From a virus, in IMG/VR virus record IMGVR_UViG_3300043788_000131, positions 1-64,000 of that record: 64,000 bases of DNA; one strand, given 5' to 3'. Position numbers and translations under genes: made by a program. Positions within the stretch are counted from its first letter, which is position 1. Every line of letters starts with the position of its first letter. The notes under the pieces are model-generated. The model saw only the letters and a list, made by a program, of their open reading frames with translations, was not told where the DNA came from and searched no databases. Of the stretch, positions 32,601 to 38,094 are shown piece by piece.

Positions 32601-33741
32601 TGTTGGTGGCGCCCCGATTCTTCAGCCCTTCGAGGCCAGCGTGACCCGCGCCGAGGACGCCGCCGGTTAGGGCTTCAGCCGCAATACGCTTTGGATCAAA
32701 CTCATATCCGGCCTTCGGATTGTAGAGTTGGTCGATCTTGGCCTGGATGGCTGTTTGTAGCTCGCCGATGCCGGTGAAGGCGGCAGCGTCAATAGTGCCA
32801 TCGAGCAGCATCTTTACGGCGAGGCTCGCCGCCTTCGGCGCAAATCCTCTCAGGACTGCAGCGAGCGGAATGCTCCCGAGCGTCGCTTGCAGTGCACCTG
32901 ACTTGGACGCCGCATCGCGAGCCGTGGCTTCGTCAGCGCCCGCCTCCTTCGCCGCCTTGTAGGTCTCGCCGACGCCCGAAAGGCCAAAGAGGGCCGCACC
33001 GCCTACGATCGCGGCGGCCTCGGGCACGCCTGGGATCATTGCCGCGCCGATCACCGCGCCAGCGGTGCCGAGGCCCGAGCCGACTTGGCCGGTGAAGGAC
33101 GCCTGCTCTTCTTTGGTAAGCGGGATGTTTTTTCCGAATTGCTCGACCGCCTCGCCGGCTTTGTAGAGCGAGGATTCCTCGGGTTTTGGAGCGGGCTCGT
33201 TTGCGGTGATGCGCGTGTCAGCCGTGGCGAGACCCTGAAGGGCGTGGCCGGCCATGGAGATAGGGGCTCGCGCCGCGGCTCTGCCAAGAGTGCTGGCTGC
33301 GTCGAGCGCACCGGGGATACCAAGTAATGGAACGGCGCCGCGTACCGCGGCCTTGCCGAGACTGCTGGCAATGCTGCCGAGCGTCGATGGCTGCTGTGCC
33401 GGTGCCGCCTGGGCCTCTTCGGGTTGGTCATTCGGGCGCGGCGGCTCTTGTACGCCGCCTGCCGGCATGCCGAATTCCGCGAAGTCTGGGCCCTGGTTGG
33501 CGTGCTCTTTATCAGCACCAAATTCCGCGAAGTCGAGATTCTCCGCCTTTTGCCGCTCTTGGGCGCGCTGGGCGAGCTTGTCCTGTTGCTTGCGGATAAG
33601 CCGATTGACTACCGTCTGTGGATCAACGGCGCCGTTCTGGGCAAGGTCCGGCGCGCGCTGACCGATAAAATCTCTGAGGCTCTGACCTGGGTCCTGGTCA
33701 GTTTGCGGGTCGGTCGCCCCGAGCGCGTCTTCGAGAGCCAT
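17635..33741 (-). CDS. Giant polyvalent virion protein, 5368 aa (ParB-like, DNA methyltransferase, SNF2 helicase, JAB, TGT/DpdA-like domains)
   Basis: One uninterrupted frame of 16.1 kb. In order: hydrophobic Gly/Ala helices (about 115-320) that may cross membranes; an InPase-like domain (about 590-700, DGDHLDAYFG); a ddrB-type ParB domain (about 950-1310, IVGPDKMVESGNGRVLALR); an N6-adenine DNA methyltransferase (about 1750-2050, ESSMGTGNFLG, NPPFG); an SNF2-type helicase (about 2640-3250, GAGKT, DEAH, LTGTPISNS, QRRGRWVRQ); a possible RelA/SpoT-like segment (about 3660-3800); a JAB metalloprotease (about 3930-4050, HHTHPSNG and Asp); a TGT/DpdA-like domain (about 4200-4450, VDNGAFSMWRRG, PFDSSDST); then C-terminal polyvalent-associated regions with one membrane helix near 5080. 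Proteins of this type (P1 DarB, phage polyvalent proteins) are packaged and injected to block host defences. Gly/Pro linkers separate the domains. Its place after internal virion genes supports packaging. Confidence 0.9.
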   Translation of the reverse strand: MALEDALGATDPQTDQDPGQSLRDFIGQRAPDLAQNGAVDPQTVVNRLIRKQQDKLAQRAQERQKAENLDFAEFGADKEHANQGPDFAEFGMPAGGVQEPPRPNDQPEEAQAAPAQQPSTLGSIASSLGKAAVRGAVPLLGIPGALDAASTLGRAAARAPISMAGHALQGLATADTRITANEPAPKPEESSLYKAGEAVEQFGKNIPLTKEEQASFTGQVGSGLGTAGAVIGAAMIPGVPEAAAIVGGAALFGLSGVGETYKAAKEAGADEATARDAASKSGALQATLGSIPLAAVLRGFAPKAASLAVKMLLDGTIDAAAFTGIGELQTAIQAKIDQLYNPKAGYEFDPKRIAAEALTGGVLGAGHAGLEGLKNRGATNTGTGTGDTTADEDRRKHEESQIPEEEKAARTAAHQAWQKQWDETPAPTAEEQKRRAFAGMKDQLKRDFWFTDDELRNANLKDMRRYMTKADALSAKGFSKRDISTMAPEDVARGHPAGGLASDDEILRRFFTEDEIAGWSPEEKEAIIREHEGYGGMTGAEEAGPGTRDQPIDLKSAADVKRAGDLVNENYSHAQGEANNTQRVHVTWNGMDATLEAGAGGVRKGIAPDGTPYDQHFPTAHGYFKGTTGADGDHLDAYFGQHPTAPTVYVIDELDRDTGKFKQHKVFAGFQTPIEAIEAYKATDGKRPSQMGGMRALSIDEFREWRKGDLTRPVSDAIYNVSGGREPTAAGGVGVVGAKPASAKTGATSGPVRTPEPPEIHVTAAHREAIEKMLRENQIPTNTLRPRSIAHAAEIHAREGLAPNMAFKVAVARDLVADGLLAPEQVKEEFGEEVAAALSPRGASKSRPEARGTGTGGAAPAAPAAAPERVPGGEEARPAEGGAGPVAAEGAGKPGRAEAGEHPVRGTASGQRPPESTPREPRQRAEAPPRKSQTSPKASSAPLIGQPVEKIGDHKVTAADGASVKVKPVVVEAADLITSADKGYDAALQPRQRDRAASQAQIREIATKLDPERLGYSAEADRGAPIVGPDKMVESGNGRVLALRKIYGVISGHGANAKKYRDWLTAQGVDVSKYKEPVLVRQRVSDLDEAERRDFVVAANQAATLSMSAPERAMADAGHVTPDMLDQIRDSDLGSLENRAFVRSFVGALPASERGNLTSAGGGLSAEGLTRVRNAILAKAYGDADILARITESTDDDVKSISNALTAAAPTWAKMRAEIDAGRTPEELDITADLLEAVKRTADVRSKGMKIDDYLAQEDAFDTYKNDVDYLVRLFYDPRTRRALGTAKIAEALEFYAREAAKVSTEEGLALGIPKVTSNELKAAAAAKTQGASARAHGQEGGGVNRPTGAGENGPRTGDERMGRRLAEPEPKYGAEPGAEGRPQLVIPGSEQRSGAELARRRAGEPLKPKVAQKPLEGGLFGDQRNQLDLLAQPKPHGLTELDMALQKADDAWSAELQKAFGKEAGDKRYGAAGKGEPGSALRKAYDVRDAARQAYEAEKARVAPTKQERAPAASVEAKKVSEAAPSGPRELTYPEIIDLATGPRFLDFMRDRFGPKWEVRARRGVEPSRPGNTVINRAEFEAAQKEYAQKRLGELARPQNAFPDQVAPPAPPPQITEKPKKAGQTSLFDWETPDERPRTGKSGPKALGGVAPGEGPQTQAGGQVPGGGARGGRPGAKGNRAPDAGPSLFDFGGAGSGAPAAHPPTAGGSAGGRRAGGGVAGNGARVPKESAPRLPDVKPEQAPSVPAVNYRITNETELGKGSEGVKFWDNIAAIETLKKIEAEDRRPTSAEQRILARYVGWGGLANAFRQPGTNEFKPDWKERGETLEPLLTKEELRAAQHSTLAAHYTSKAIVDAAWKIAERLGFKGGLALESSMGTGNFLGLIPERLAGQTHFIGAEIDSITARIAKALYPQETVLHTGFEKLPLPDGEFVLSIGNPPFGKESLRFQHKPELYGQSIHNQFFLASLDALQPGGLHIAVVSHYLLDAQVASAREKMAVKADLLGAIRLPDTAFKENARTEVVTDLVAMQRRTPEEEKEIQDLIDATQAPGKSREDADLRARARGELQRKVPWLDTEEVKDPLGGEPLKVNRYFADHPDMIVGRLERSGTMRAGGKLNVKLADKDEYQDLLDKAVERLPKNKLDLGKEVIDRTLKRFETLSDSIKIALRGLEPGHLEYDDKGALTQIAERETANGDFEPIKRVVDADTPWSRQLMMDNEGRWFTLEPKVDAKGVRVKQGTRNVYERKYFPNNEVPQPLRLGATRFDRVSDLTRMRDALRRQIEIETQDAPAKVMEGNRGRLAAAYRGYTDKNGLLHDPSNMRLLNEMPDGPLLMSLESGYRPAITNTKAARTGGKVRKASAKQAAILSKRVILKYEPPDKAASPADALAISLSERGFIDVPRVAKLLDIPEDKVGEALSAGDKPLAFYDPELQRWEPRSAYLSGQVRRKLAAARGAGLEKNVKELEAVQPEEWTADQVTPLMGSNWIPPKVYEDFAKHLLGVDSATVNYAKATNAFNFLTSEYGEGKHAEWGTPDMPPDAIIRGLLNSKLPKVMAPTYGADGRVVGEHVDKEATALVALKAREITQAFADWVYRDGDRRRELVGIYNDKMNTRTPRQHDGRHLTLPGKSPDISLRRHIYNAIWRGIYERNMLVDHVVGAGKTFTTIGMVMEKRRMGLVKKPMIAVPNHLVEQWASEAYRLYPGARVLAAGKNQFDKKNRRKLFARIATGDWDMVIVPHSSFGFIKIAPETETRFLEEELRVAQQALADAEADAPPGRFKHYTVKEAERLVSKIEARLAGLRGGRRDSMLTFEQMGVDHLVVDEAHEFKNLFYSSRMQGVRGMGDKSGSQKAFDLYNKIKVLNESPTGAVTFLTGTPISNSAVEMYTMMRYLAAKELRELGLEHFDAWRSQFVSAEPKWEPTESGHGLKEVTRLGRSWSNMRALMDLYHSFTDSVTQEDINRWYAEDNNGADFPIPKVAGGGMQTHVLKPTAAQIMALGEIINGFDHLDDISDQKERNAERLRLMDRARKVSLDVRAVDANHPSKEEGGKLEVTADEVARIYKKWNKDKGTQLIFLDRSVPKSRGDAAILKQYDKLIAKRRDAIAANDEEGERRANDELEKYDPNEMAELRRAQQGGWNAYQQLKDNLIARGVPADEIRFMQEANNDAEKKEMIDSVNAGEVRVLIGSTQRMGAGMNAQERIVGGHHEDVTWKPSDIEQRRGRWVRQGNKLLEKYGKDFELEEHNYVTERTIDAKMWDLNAEKLRMVNGIRKYDGSFEMDFADEEAVSMAEIAALASGDPMLLERVKLSGEIEKLEMQERGFRRKMDGIEDAIDRAKRSIADFPEAIAKTRAAADDMQARRDVVEAEAAKRSITIEGKKYDESSRASGAANKAAQDIIDAQKGGDENAKYKINVDGEDITNQKDLTTAFANAFGDFEPFEATIGGKTFTRRWTAAKELTPKVMEAPDGNLKLGRVLGADLEAEIASGDQSTQMVFGLTDGGKTISASELHNIPKDLLVDAGAFTRAIEKALHEIDKDTRSVAMSRGDWMQARIDAAEKALPELEAQQGQQSPYAGKLAEMRDKLRGVIAELARRTDHPAEYEESQIVNPIDRKATPEEKARQLQALSEANKPIVQDFIDQIDRDFGTESKWNEKLPENIISKGSRPSILKQKPWHGIEHLRDSFRFKTILNDIRELPEIAARLPPIGASIIKSDTAKVLKPKEWGFRIAVFDLRMPNGQLVEYYLPIREMEAAKKEGHKLFERWRNRDQADLSEQETKDMAADMQRSRDLYQGAWDAYLARTGISESEVRAALSKVATSEGSETGVQSAASSPTVIENRSQAPEERTAENLSDVSNTYTTERSWSPTYAPEAITPSTENIGVPNSTGNMLRDRWDIPVDPNQAPFEWKSPPRPAPAGPMVAEDRGPFYIDPNRPAGQQAQDYLLRQGISTGLEHLLAIDEKGNAVLHLRGQAKNVAFDDDMLKAFADANNRLAVHHTHPSNGALSEGDIGMLGWPGVESIWAHGHGGNVTRGALTDFGRSLLGPDAKHNAASLGRIASFIGQKQILPLLTELVHERKLLPIATANKMHHVLIGEVLRQAGILHFHTTNDYRAEIKDLGLQPYIKQAADTLRRSIPNAASQPRPGDDRSTGNVFRHLGDVGATFERRAPAPAGRPEPRVADRASGGNGRAQAPPATRQLDFAFAHPENIVGFSDTKDLFRDKHDMQKHVVFGLPLNPLSALEQLKGCSFCVSYGTRIKLGKQLDDAIRLVGKDGILLVDNGAFSMWRRGEGTFTPEAVEGFEKWAQGILDRSPQAVAVIPDIIGGTEQENARLVRETNLPSDRAMPIWHMHESLDYLRWLLEGGFNHLGIGSSGDFKDPGTPEWHRRIDEALAFVKQVEDENGNGGVRPRIHMMRAQSQAHLYPFDSSDSTNVAVNHGRYRETHPGPEHIARMAGGIKERIEGSATGESARHQELRPLDDHTKQAAWEHDKQFADLANWFDANFEVTERQGDLFGSGFEAPRTNYGPQPPRPRGASQQPPRVGPPRPITGGIAKMPVAKQVKAFWMKSFQPELFSDDAMRALPVIAKFKSASQSEKDGIIDRDHKDWEYWNKQPAAEGLRWMKEAETGQRPTNLREALMAAHYRNAMDTDWALGKQYGSQADFVENYFPHVWQKPDDYSAWARTQTAQHGPTWFQKKRTYELIEDGLAAGMKLKFPNPIDAINHRLISGADQRNKMAMIYELKKMGLAWEGSGSPATGAMVKRGWQIINAPDRKQWVIAPDVQQLWKNMVDAKGLWMAQGFWGGTFRAWMGLKNVWVPIKLSLSAFHPLHVVGIDWANGTARAVSALVKGHDPATALKALMDAPLGPFWTHPRRGAEGRAAWLKADTARSPYERYMVSAMNDGGFIPQMDEQQKIAASKAFKEAYWRIRKGEAGVPDWAKYFWGGMRLPIELTQKALFEKWIPALKTNAYLEAYADLMRRNPQYQLDDVSRRVAAHAIAKSIDNRYGEMNYKNLPWDPILADAAKASFLSLGWNLGFVREFGGAAMEAGTRPLGRVFPAFAPSGPRKIARDATNKIPFALAYVAISAMLAGLITWLMTGEKPTGDDYTFPRIGGLNPDGSPRRVTTMFYNRELPMLQKHIQERGGNIPMGAAAMLWNKQMYEPFVEMWNNRNYYGYNITDENAPWYQRTWQLLKHIYGDQFNPMSVSGAKHAASLSGHPFPSKGEIFAHPEKLWDAITSAGVGLSVLGFGPAPAYVEKNAIQNRIAYLYNEGQGKKSFEKGENMEAMMEARQSYLIAKRDKDWTGTQEARQKLIKLGMKPDSISKLGTESQDVYQFSRLDNEDQKAILQQATTEERHRYWPRPTKTSKP
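21147..21335 (-). CDS. Nested gene inside the giant ORF, 62 aa
   Basis: In the frame shifted from the giant protein, an ATG at 21335 is preceded by GAAGGAGC with 6-base spacing, a near-ideal ribosome site. The product (GTLAMWEQHLNDVLRLPQED, then EWLIEQAEEMVALRRR) has the composition of a folded helical protein, whereas the giant frame here is an Ala/Pro/Arg linker between the JAB and TGT-like domains. Function unknown. Confidence 0.6.
   Translation of the reverse strand: MPQANPAQVMIDPPEMYSGTLAMWEQHLNDVLRLPQEDPSREWLIEQAEEMVALRRRQPPAS
28527..28838 (-). CDS. Nested gene inside the giant ORF, 103 aa
   Basis: An ATG at 28838 follows GGGAGA with about 6-base spacing. The out-of-frame product starts MSVQELESLARKHWAEWLPE, continues with helices (YPEEVHAAAVLAQREIEHLM, SISEAREVALPQHILLQPE) and ends in an acidic EELREMEREYQ region. 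It looks like a real helical protein of a kind I recall beside polyvalent-protein genes. The giant frame at the same place is a Gly/Pro/Ala linker just before the methyltransferase. Function unknown. Confidence 0.68.
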   Translation of the reverse strand: MSVQELESLARKHWAEWLPEKVRKLKQEGKYPEEVHAAAVLAQREIEHLMQDRHYSISEAREVALPQHILLQPEAPPEDDEQEEELREMEREYQKNPPPASQM

Positions 33742-33744
33742 CTA

Positions 33745-35166
33745 TCATGAGGTCCCCATTCCGCCGCCCATCAGGTACGAATCCTCCAAGTTTTGGGATT
33801 GCTGCTGCGGCGACTGCTGCGGCCGCGGCATCGACGGCATGCGCTGCAGGATCACCGGGGCGCCGGGCTCGCCGTGGTGAACGTCGGTGGTGCCATCGCT
33901 GCGAGTGAATTTGTAGTCGCCGTTCGCGTCGAATTTCCTGCCGGTGTCGTAGTACGCATTTTCCGGCACTTGCTGGTCGAATTGCTCCCGCGTCGTCACG
34001 TCTTTCAGGGGGAGCGGATTCTTCTCGTCCTCGCCTGCCCTAGCCAGCTTCGCGCCATCACTCGGGTCGATCTTGTATTGTTTGTATAGTCTTTTCCGGT
34101 AGTCGTTGACGCGCTTGTCCATTTCGTCGTCAGAGAGGGGCGGCCCGAGTGGACCACCGGGATCTTTTATCTTCGCCTCATTCCCCTTGCGGAGTTGGTC
34201 CCGCAACATCAGTGAGTGGCCTTCGATGAAGGCTGCCTGTTGCTCCGGGGTCTGCATGCCCTTCGCGCCGCCGCCGTTGGTCATGGCTTGCCGAGCTCTA
34301 GCGCGGAACAAATCCCCCTGGAATCTGGTCCTGTCGTCTTCATTGTCCGCATGGCGCGCGGCAATCCAATCCTTGAAGGCGTTTGAGCTCATCAGGAAGG
34401 CGTCCATCTTTGCCTGACGTGCCTGCGCCTGCTGCAGGTCAAGTTGATGGACGCCGCCTTCGAGTCCGCCACCGGCACCCGCCGCGAACGCCTGCGCGCC
34501 GGGGGTGCCAGGGCGCATCTGCCCGACTGCAGTCAGACCGCGGCCAAGCCCGGCCAAGCCGGCTGTGAGGGCGTTGCCCCATCGCTCACTTGGAGTTCGG
34601 GTAAGGCCGAGCGCTGCCGCGAGACTTCCGTTTGTTGATGTCGGCGGCCGACCGTCATATGTCGACGGAGGTGGCTGCATTATACGCTCGGCCTGTATCG
34701 GGCCAACGCTGGTCGGAATCGGGCCAGTGCCCGCCATTTGACCGCCGCCCATTCCAGGCACCGGCGGATTTGCCATCGGGGCGCCACCACCGTAGCCGGG
34801 CGACCATGGCTGAGGCGGCGGCGGAGCGTTCGGATTAACCGCAGCCGCGGCTTGTCCTGGCAACGCTGCCGGCGGCATGCTGACGCCAGCCATCGTCGGG
34901 CCGCCGGGCTGGCCGGGTGCTGGCGCCGGGACGCCAGGGGTCGATGCTCCAGGTGGAAGCGTGCCCGTCCATGTCGGTCCCGCTCTATCAGGAATTGTCT
35001 GACCGCTTGGCCCGACCTGCGGACCTGTCGGCGGCGCGCGCGGGTCGAGCACCTCGCCCATCATGCCGCCAGTCATCTGTGGAGGCGGTGCAGGCGGCGG
35101 CGCGCCGATGCCACTCAAAGGCCCGACGCCCATCAGCGAGGACATTATGTCGGGATTGTCGAACAT
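33745..35166 (-). CDS. Probable internal virion protein, Gly/Pro-rich N-terminus, 473 aa
   Basis: The first 160 residues are low-complexity Pro/Gly/Met/Ala (for example PPPAPPPQMTGGMMG). A helical region follows at about 190-290 with a Gly-Gln-Ala core (GGLEGGVHQLDLQQAQARQA). The rest is charged. Its stop lies a few bases before the giant gene start, so the two are probably translated together. By position it should be an ejection or internal core protein; no family is recognised. Confidence 0.8.
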   Translation of the reverse strand: MFDNPDIMSSLMGVGPLSGIGAPPPAPPPQMTGGMMGEVLDPRAPPTGPQVGPSGQTIPDRAGPTWTGTLPPGASTPGVPAPAPGQPGGPTMAGVSMPPAALPGQAAAAVNPNAPPPPQPWSPGYGGGAPMANPPVPGMGGGQMAGTGPIPTSVGPIQAERIMQPPPSTYDGRPPTSTNGSLAAALGLTRTPSERWGNALTAGLAGLGRGLTAVGQMRPGTPGAQAFAAGAGGGLEGGVHQLDLQQAQARQAKMDAFLMSSNAFKDWIAARHADNEDDRTRFQGDLFRARARQAMTNGGGAKGMQTPEQQAAFIEGHSLMLRDQLRKGNEAKIKDPGGPLGPPLSDDEMDKRVNDYRKRLYKQYKIDPSDGAKLARAGEDEKNPLPLKDVTTREQFDQQVPENAYYDTGRKFDANGDYKFTRSDGTTDVHHGEPGAPVILQRMPSMPRPQQSPQQQSQNLEDSYLMGGGMGTS

Positions 35167-35214
35167 ATCTAAGAAACCGATGACACGTACTCCTCTTTGT
35201 GCGAACTTTGTTGG

Positions 35215-35853
35215 ATGGAGATTCGTTCGCGGAAAGAGGCACTAGCGGCGGGTGCCAAGTTCTATTTCACAGGCAAGCCCTGCTCAAAAGGGCATGTCTG
35301 TGAGCGCTACGCAGACGGCGGTGACAAAGGCCGATGCCGTCAGTGCGCCAAAGAGCGCGTCAAACGCGCTTTGGGGAGATACCGCGCGAGGCATAAAGCG
35401 AAGATTGCCGCTGACAGCGCCGCGCACTACCAAGCAAATAAGGCCGAGAGAAATGCCGCCGCGGCAGCGTGGCGAAAGGCCAACCCCGAACGCACGCGCG
35501 CCTTTACGGCAAAATGGCAAGAAGTCAACCGCGAGGAATACCGCAAGATCGGCCGCGAATGGGGCCAAAACAACAAGGACAAGATGCGGGCACAGAGGGC
35601 ACGGCGCCGCGGCTCTGAAGGCTTCCACTCAGAGGCAGATGTGCTTGAAATCCTCAAGCTGCAGCGAGGGCGGTGCGCCATGCCGTCTTGCCGAAAGAAA
35701 CTTGGTAAGTATGAGGTGGATCACATCGTTCCGATCAATGGCGGCGGGTCGAATTGGCGCCAGAACATTCAACTGCTCTGCCCCAGGTGCAATGCCAGTA
35801 AGGGTGCGCGCGACCCGCTGGACCATTCGCGCATGCTCGGCTTTCTTCTTTAA
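35215..35853 (+). CDS. HNH endonuclease inserted against the late operon, 212 aa
   Basis: The ATG at 35215 is chosen by analogy with its relative at 13490; an upstream TTG at 35197 is possible. An N-terminal treble-clef-like part (FYFTGKPCSKGHVCERY, CRQCAKE) precedes a long basic coiled coil, and the HNH core follows (CAMPSCRKKL, YEVDHIVPINGGG, NIQLLCPRCN). It lies between two minus-strand virion genes, the position of a free-standing homing endonuclease. Its stop and that of the convergent gene share the bases TTAA. Confidence 0.9.
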   Translation: MEIRSRKEALAAGAKFYFTGKPCSKGHVCERYADGGDKGRCRQCAKERVKRALGRYRARHKAKIAADSAAHYQANKAERNAAAAAWRKANPERTRAFTAKWQEVNREEYRKIGREWGQNNKDKMRAQRARRRGSEGFHSEADVLEILKLQRGRCAMPSCRKKLGKYEVDHIVPINGGGSNWRQNIQLLCPRCNASKGARDPLDHSRMLGFLL

Positions 35854-36953
35854 GCGGCGAGGCCAAATTGCATGGCGGGGCCGGGGGTTTGCCGCACGCC
35901 ATGTTTGTTAGCGAGTGCTTTTTGGACCTTGTGGAACGGGATGACATTCGACGCGGTCTTTGGAACGATGAGCTCGGGACCCTTCTCGCCGACGAGGACC
36001 GGCTGATCCTCGTCCACATCGCCGCCCTCGGCGGCTCCCGTGACCGGGGCGGCAAATAACGGCCTCTGACCAGCAAAATAGCCGCCAGCCGCGCTGCCGC
36101 CTGCGCCTAGTAATGCGCCGAGCAGGCCGTAGCCCGCGTTGTTTGGCTGCGAGAGCGTCGTCGTCTGCGGCGCGCCGACCTGCCCGGTCGAGATCGCCGA
36201 GTTGACGAGGCCCGCCGTCTGGAACGGATACTGCTGGGCCATGAGCCACTGATTGTAGGCCGCATTAAGCTGTGCCTGGGACTGCGCGGTCTGCTGCGAA
36301 CCGAAGGTGTTTTCGAGGTTCGCCGCGCCGGTCGCCTGATTGAAGGCCGCGCCGGATGCGTTTAGGAGAGCGCCCTGGCCGACGCCCCAGGCATTGAGCT
36401 TGTTGGATACGTCCTGTGCGCCGGCGCCGATCGCGGTATTGAACGCCGCATTGTAGGCGTTGCCCACCAAGCCCTGGTTTTCGAGGGCGTAGTTGAGGCC
36501 GAGATTTGACTGGAGGAGAGCGGCCCGCGGGTCGCCAAAGGCTCCGGCCGACGTCGCCCCGCCTTGCTGCGCCTGCGACTGCAGCATGTAGGTGTTTGCT
36601 GCTTCTTGAAGCTGCGGCTGTAGCGCCATCGACACGTACTGATTCATGTACGGCGACATGTTGGACGAGATCGGCGAGTAGGGCGCACCGTTCGAAGCGT
36701 TGCCTAGTGCGGTGCTCAGCGCATCGGCGCCGGGCATGATGTTGCCGCCGGCGGCGTTCGCAACGTCGCCGCCCATGCCAAAGGAGGCTTGTTGCTGGTC
36801 GGAGAATGGAGCGACCTGCGACCCCGTGTACGGCGTGAAGCCAGTCTTCTGCAGATTTTGCGCATTGCTGATGTTCGACTGCGCAGCCGAAGTGAGCCAC
36901 GAGGGCGGGGTCGTGGTCTGGGTCGAGGTCTGCTGCGAATTGCCAAAACACAT
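35850..36953 (-). CDS. Internal virion or tail protein, 367 aa
   Basis: The protein is Ala/Gly/Gln/Asn-rich and helical, with hydrophobic Gly segments near residues 270-295 (GLLGALLGAGGSAAGGYF). It ends with a VGEKGPELIVPKTASNVIP motif, which is also found at the C-terminus of tape-measure-like and DNA-injection proteins. An ejection protein that inserts into the membrane is the best guess. It follows the GNAT gene by 10 bases. Confidence 0.75.
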   Translation of the reverse strand: MCFGNSQQTSTQTTTPPSWLTSAAQSNISNAQNLQKTGFTPYTGSQVAPFSDQQQASFGMGGDVANAAGGNIMPGADALSTALGNASNGAPYSPISSNMSPYMNQYVSMALQPQLQEAANTYMLQSQAQQGGATSAGAFGDPRAALLQSNLGLNYALENQGLVGNAYNAAFNTAIGAGAQDVSNKLNAWGVGQGALLNASGAAFNQATGAANLENTFGSQQTAQSQAQLNAAYNQWLMAQQYPFQTAGLVNSAISTGQVGAPQTTTLSQPNNAGYGLLGALLGAGGSAAGGYFAGQRPLFAAPVTGAAEGGDVDEDQPVLVGEKGPELIVPKTASNVIPFHKVQKALANKHGVRQTPGPAMQFGLAA

Positions 36954-36963
36954 GGGCGCACCT

Positions 36964-37419
36964 CTAGTGCAGCACGCGCGCCTCTTCGATCGGCTTGGGC
37001 CGAACGAGATTCGGATTGACCGACTTGCGCGCGGGATGACGATTGAGAATGAGAAGCCGCCCCTTGGCCTCGTCGATGATGTGGAGCTCTAGCCCCACCT
37101 CTTTCGCGAACCGCTCCCCCTCGTGAAGGAGCATCGCCCCGATCCCCCTGGCCGGGAGCGCGTGAAACCAGCGATTTGCGAGGAACTTCTTATTGCCCCA
37201 CCAGTAGTCGGCCTTGATGATACCTAGCGTGCCGACGAGGAGGGCGTCGTCCATCGCCACGATCGCGCATTCATGGTTGACGATCCGCCAGACCTCGGTT
37301 GAGCTTTTCTTCGGGTCGATAGCCCCCGGCAGCATCGGGCCGGCAACAATACAGAGGAAAGCGTGGATAGCGACTACGTCTTGGTCTGTTTCTGCGAAAC
37401 GCAACGTGATATTTGACAT
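36964..37419 (-). CDS. GNAT-family acetyltransferase, 151 aa
   Basis: The start ATG at 37419 gives ITLRFAETDQDVVAIHAFL, a typical GNAT N-terminus. The middle strand pattern (CAIVAMDDALLVGTLGII) and the acetyl-CoA loop region (ALPARGIGAMLLHEGERFAKE, shortened here from the usual R/Q-x-x-G-x-G/A) follow, then LELHIIDEAKGRLLIL. GNAT proteins are frequent beside internal virion genes in podoviruses, where their substrate is unknown. Confidence 0.85.
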   Translation of the reverse strand: MSNITLRFAETDQDVVAIHAFLCIVAGPMLPGAIDPKKSSTEVWRIVNHECAIVAMDDALLVGTLGIIKADYWWGNKKFLANRWFHALPARGIGAMLLHEGERFAKEVGLELHIIDEAKGRLLILNRHPARKSVNPNLVRPKPIEEARVLH

Positions 37420-37447
37420 GCAAATTCCGAATCGCGAGGAGGCTGCA

Positions 37448-37771
37448 ATGTTCGGGAAAGGCGAGAGGGTGCTGTGTGTCGCAAAAGGCTGGATCAAGCC
37501 CACAGGAGAGGTTAACGAATGCGGTCCCCGCCACGGCGCTATCTGCGTCGTTGCCTGCATGGCCTCCTCGCCGTGCGGATGCGGGAGGGGTGCGGACGCG
37601 CTCTATATTGAAGGCTTTGCCGGACACTACTTTTGCTGTGACGGTTTCCGCCCGCTCAAGAAGACGCAGACCGACATTTCGGTCTTCACCGAGATCCTCA
37701 CCAAATGCCCGGCGCCCGGCAGGCCGGTGTACCCGGTGCGTATGCCTGCCGACTTCAAGTTGACCGATTGA
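37448..37771 (+). CDS. Cys-rich hypothetical protein, 107 aa
   Basis: A GAGGAGG ribosome site precedes the ATG at 37448, and the gene runs against the late operon. Cysteines cluster in the middle (ICVVACMASSPCGCGRG and FCCDGF), suggesting metal binding. Similar short proteins (FGKGERVLCV start) occur in Hyphomicrobiales phages and prophages without known function. Its 3' end overlaps the next minus gene by 17 bases. Confidence 0.75.
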   Translation: MFGKGERVLCVAKGWIKPTGEVNECGPRHGAICVVACMASSPCGCGRGADALYIEGFAGHYFCCDGFRPLKKTQTDISVFTEILTKCPAPGRPVYPVRMPADFKLTD

Positions 37772-37985
37772 TCCCGCCCTTCTGAAGGGCTTGGAGCAGG
37801 TTCGCCAGCACAAGGTTCGTGTTGGCGAGCGTCGGCGAGGCGACCTGGAGCGCCGTCGTCAGCACGGGCGTCGCGTCCATCGTGAACGCTTGGCCGATGT
37901 CGGTAACGTCGCCGTCCTGGCTCGCGCGGGCGAGTTCTTGCAATGCGGCCCGCGGGTTGTTTGGATTTATGGTGACGCGACGCAT
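37755..37985 (-). CDS. Hypothetical late protein, 76 aa
   Basis: A minus-strand frame starting MRRVTINPNNPRAALQELAR, largely Ala/Leu/Thr-rich and helical. It lies in the late operon upstream of the GNAT gene, with the plus-strand Cys-rich gene between. A small virion or assembly protein is likely. Confidence 0.7.
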   Translation of the reverse strand: MRRVTINPNNPRAALQELARASQDGDVTDIGQAFTMDATPVLTTALQVASPTLANTNLVLANLLQALQKGGINRST

Positions 37986-38094
37986 TTGGACTTATCCACG
38001 GTAAGGTTTGGTTAGGGTTTTAGGGGTTGACTGCCCCCCTCGCCGTCGACAGACTGCGGCGGTATTCCGAGCATCGGAACACGGGGGAATTCAA

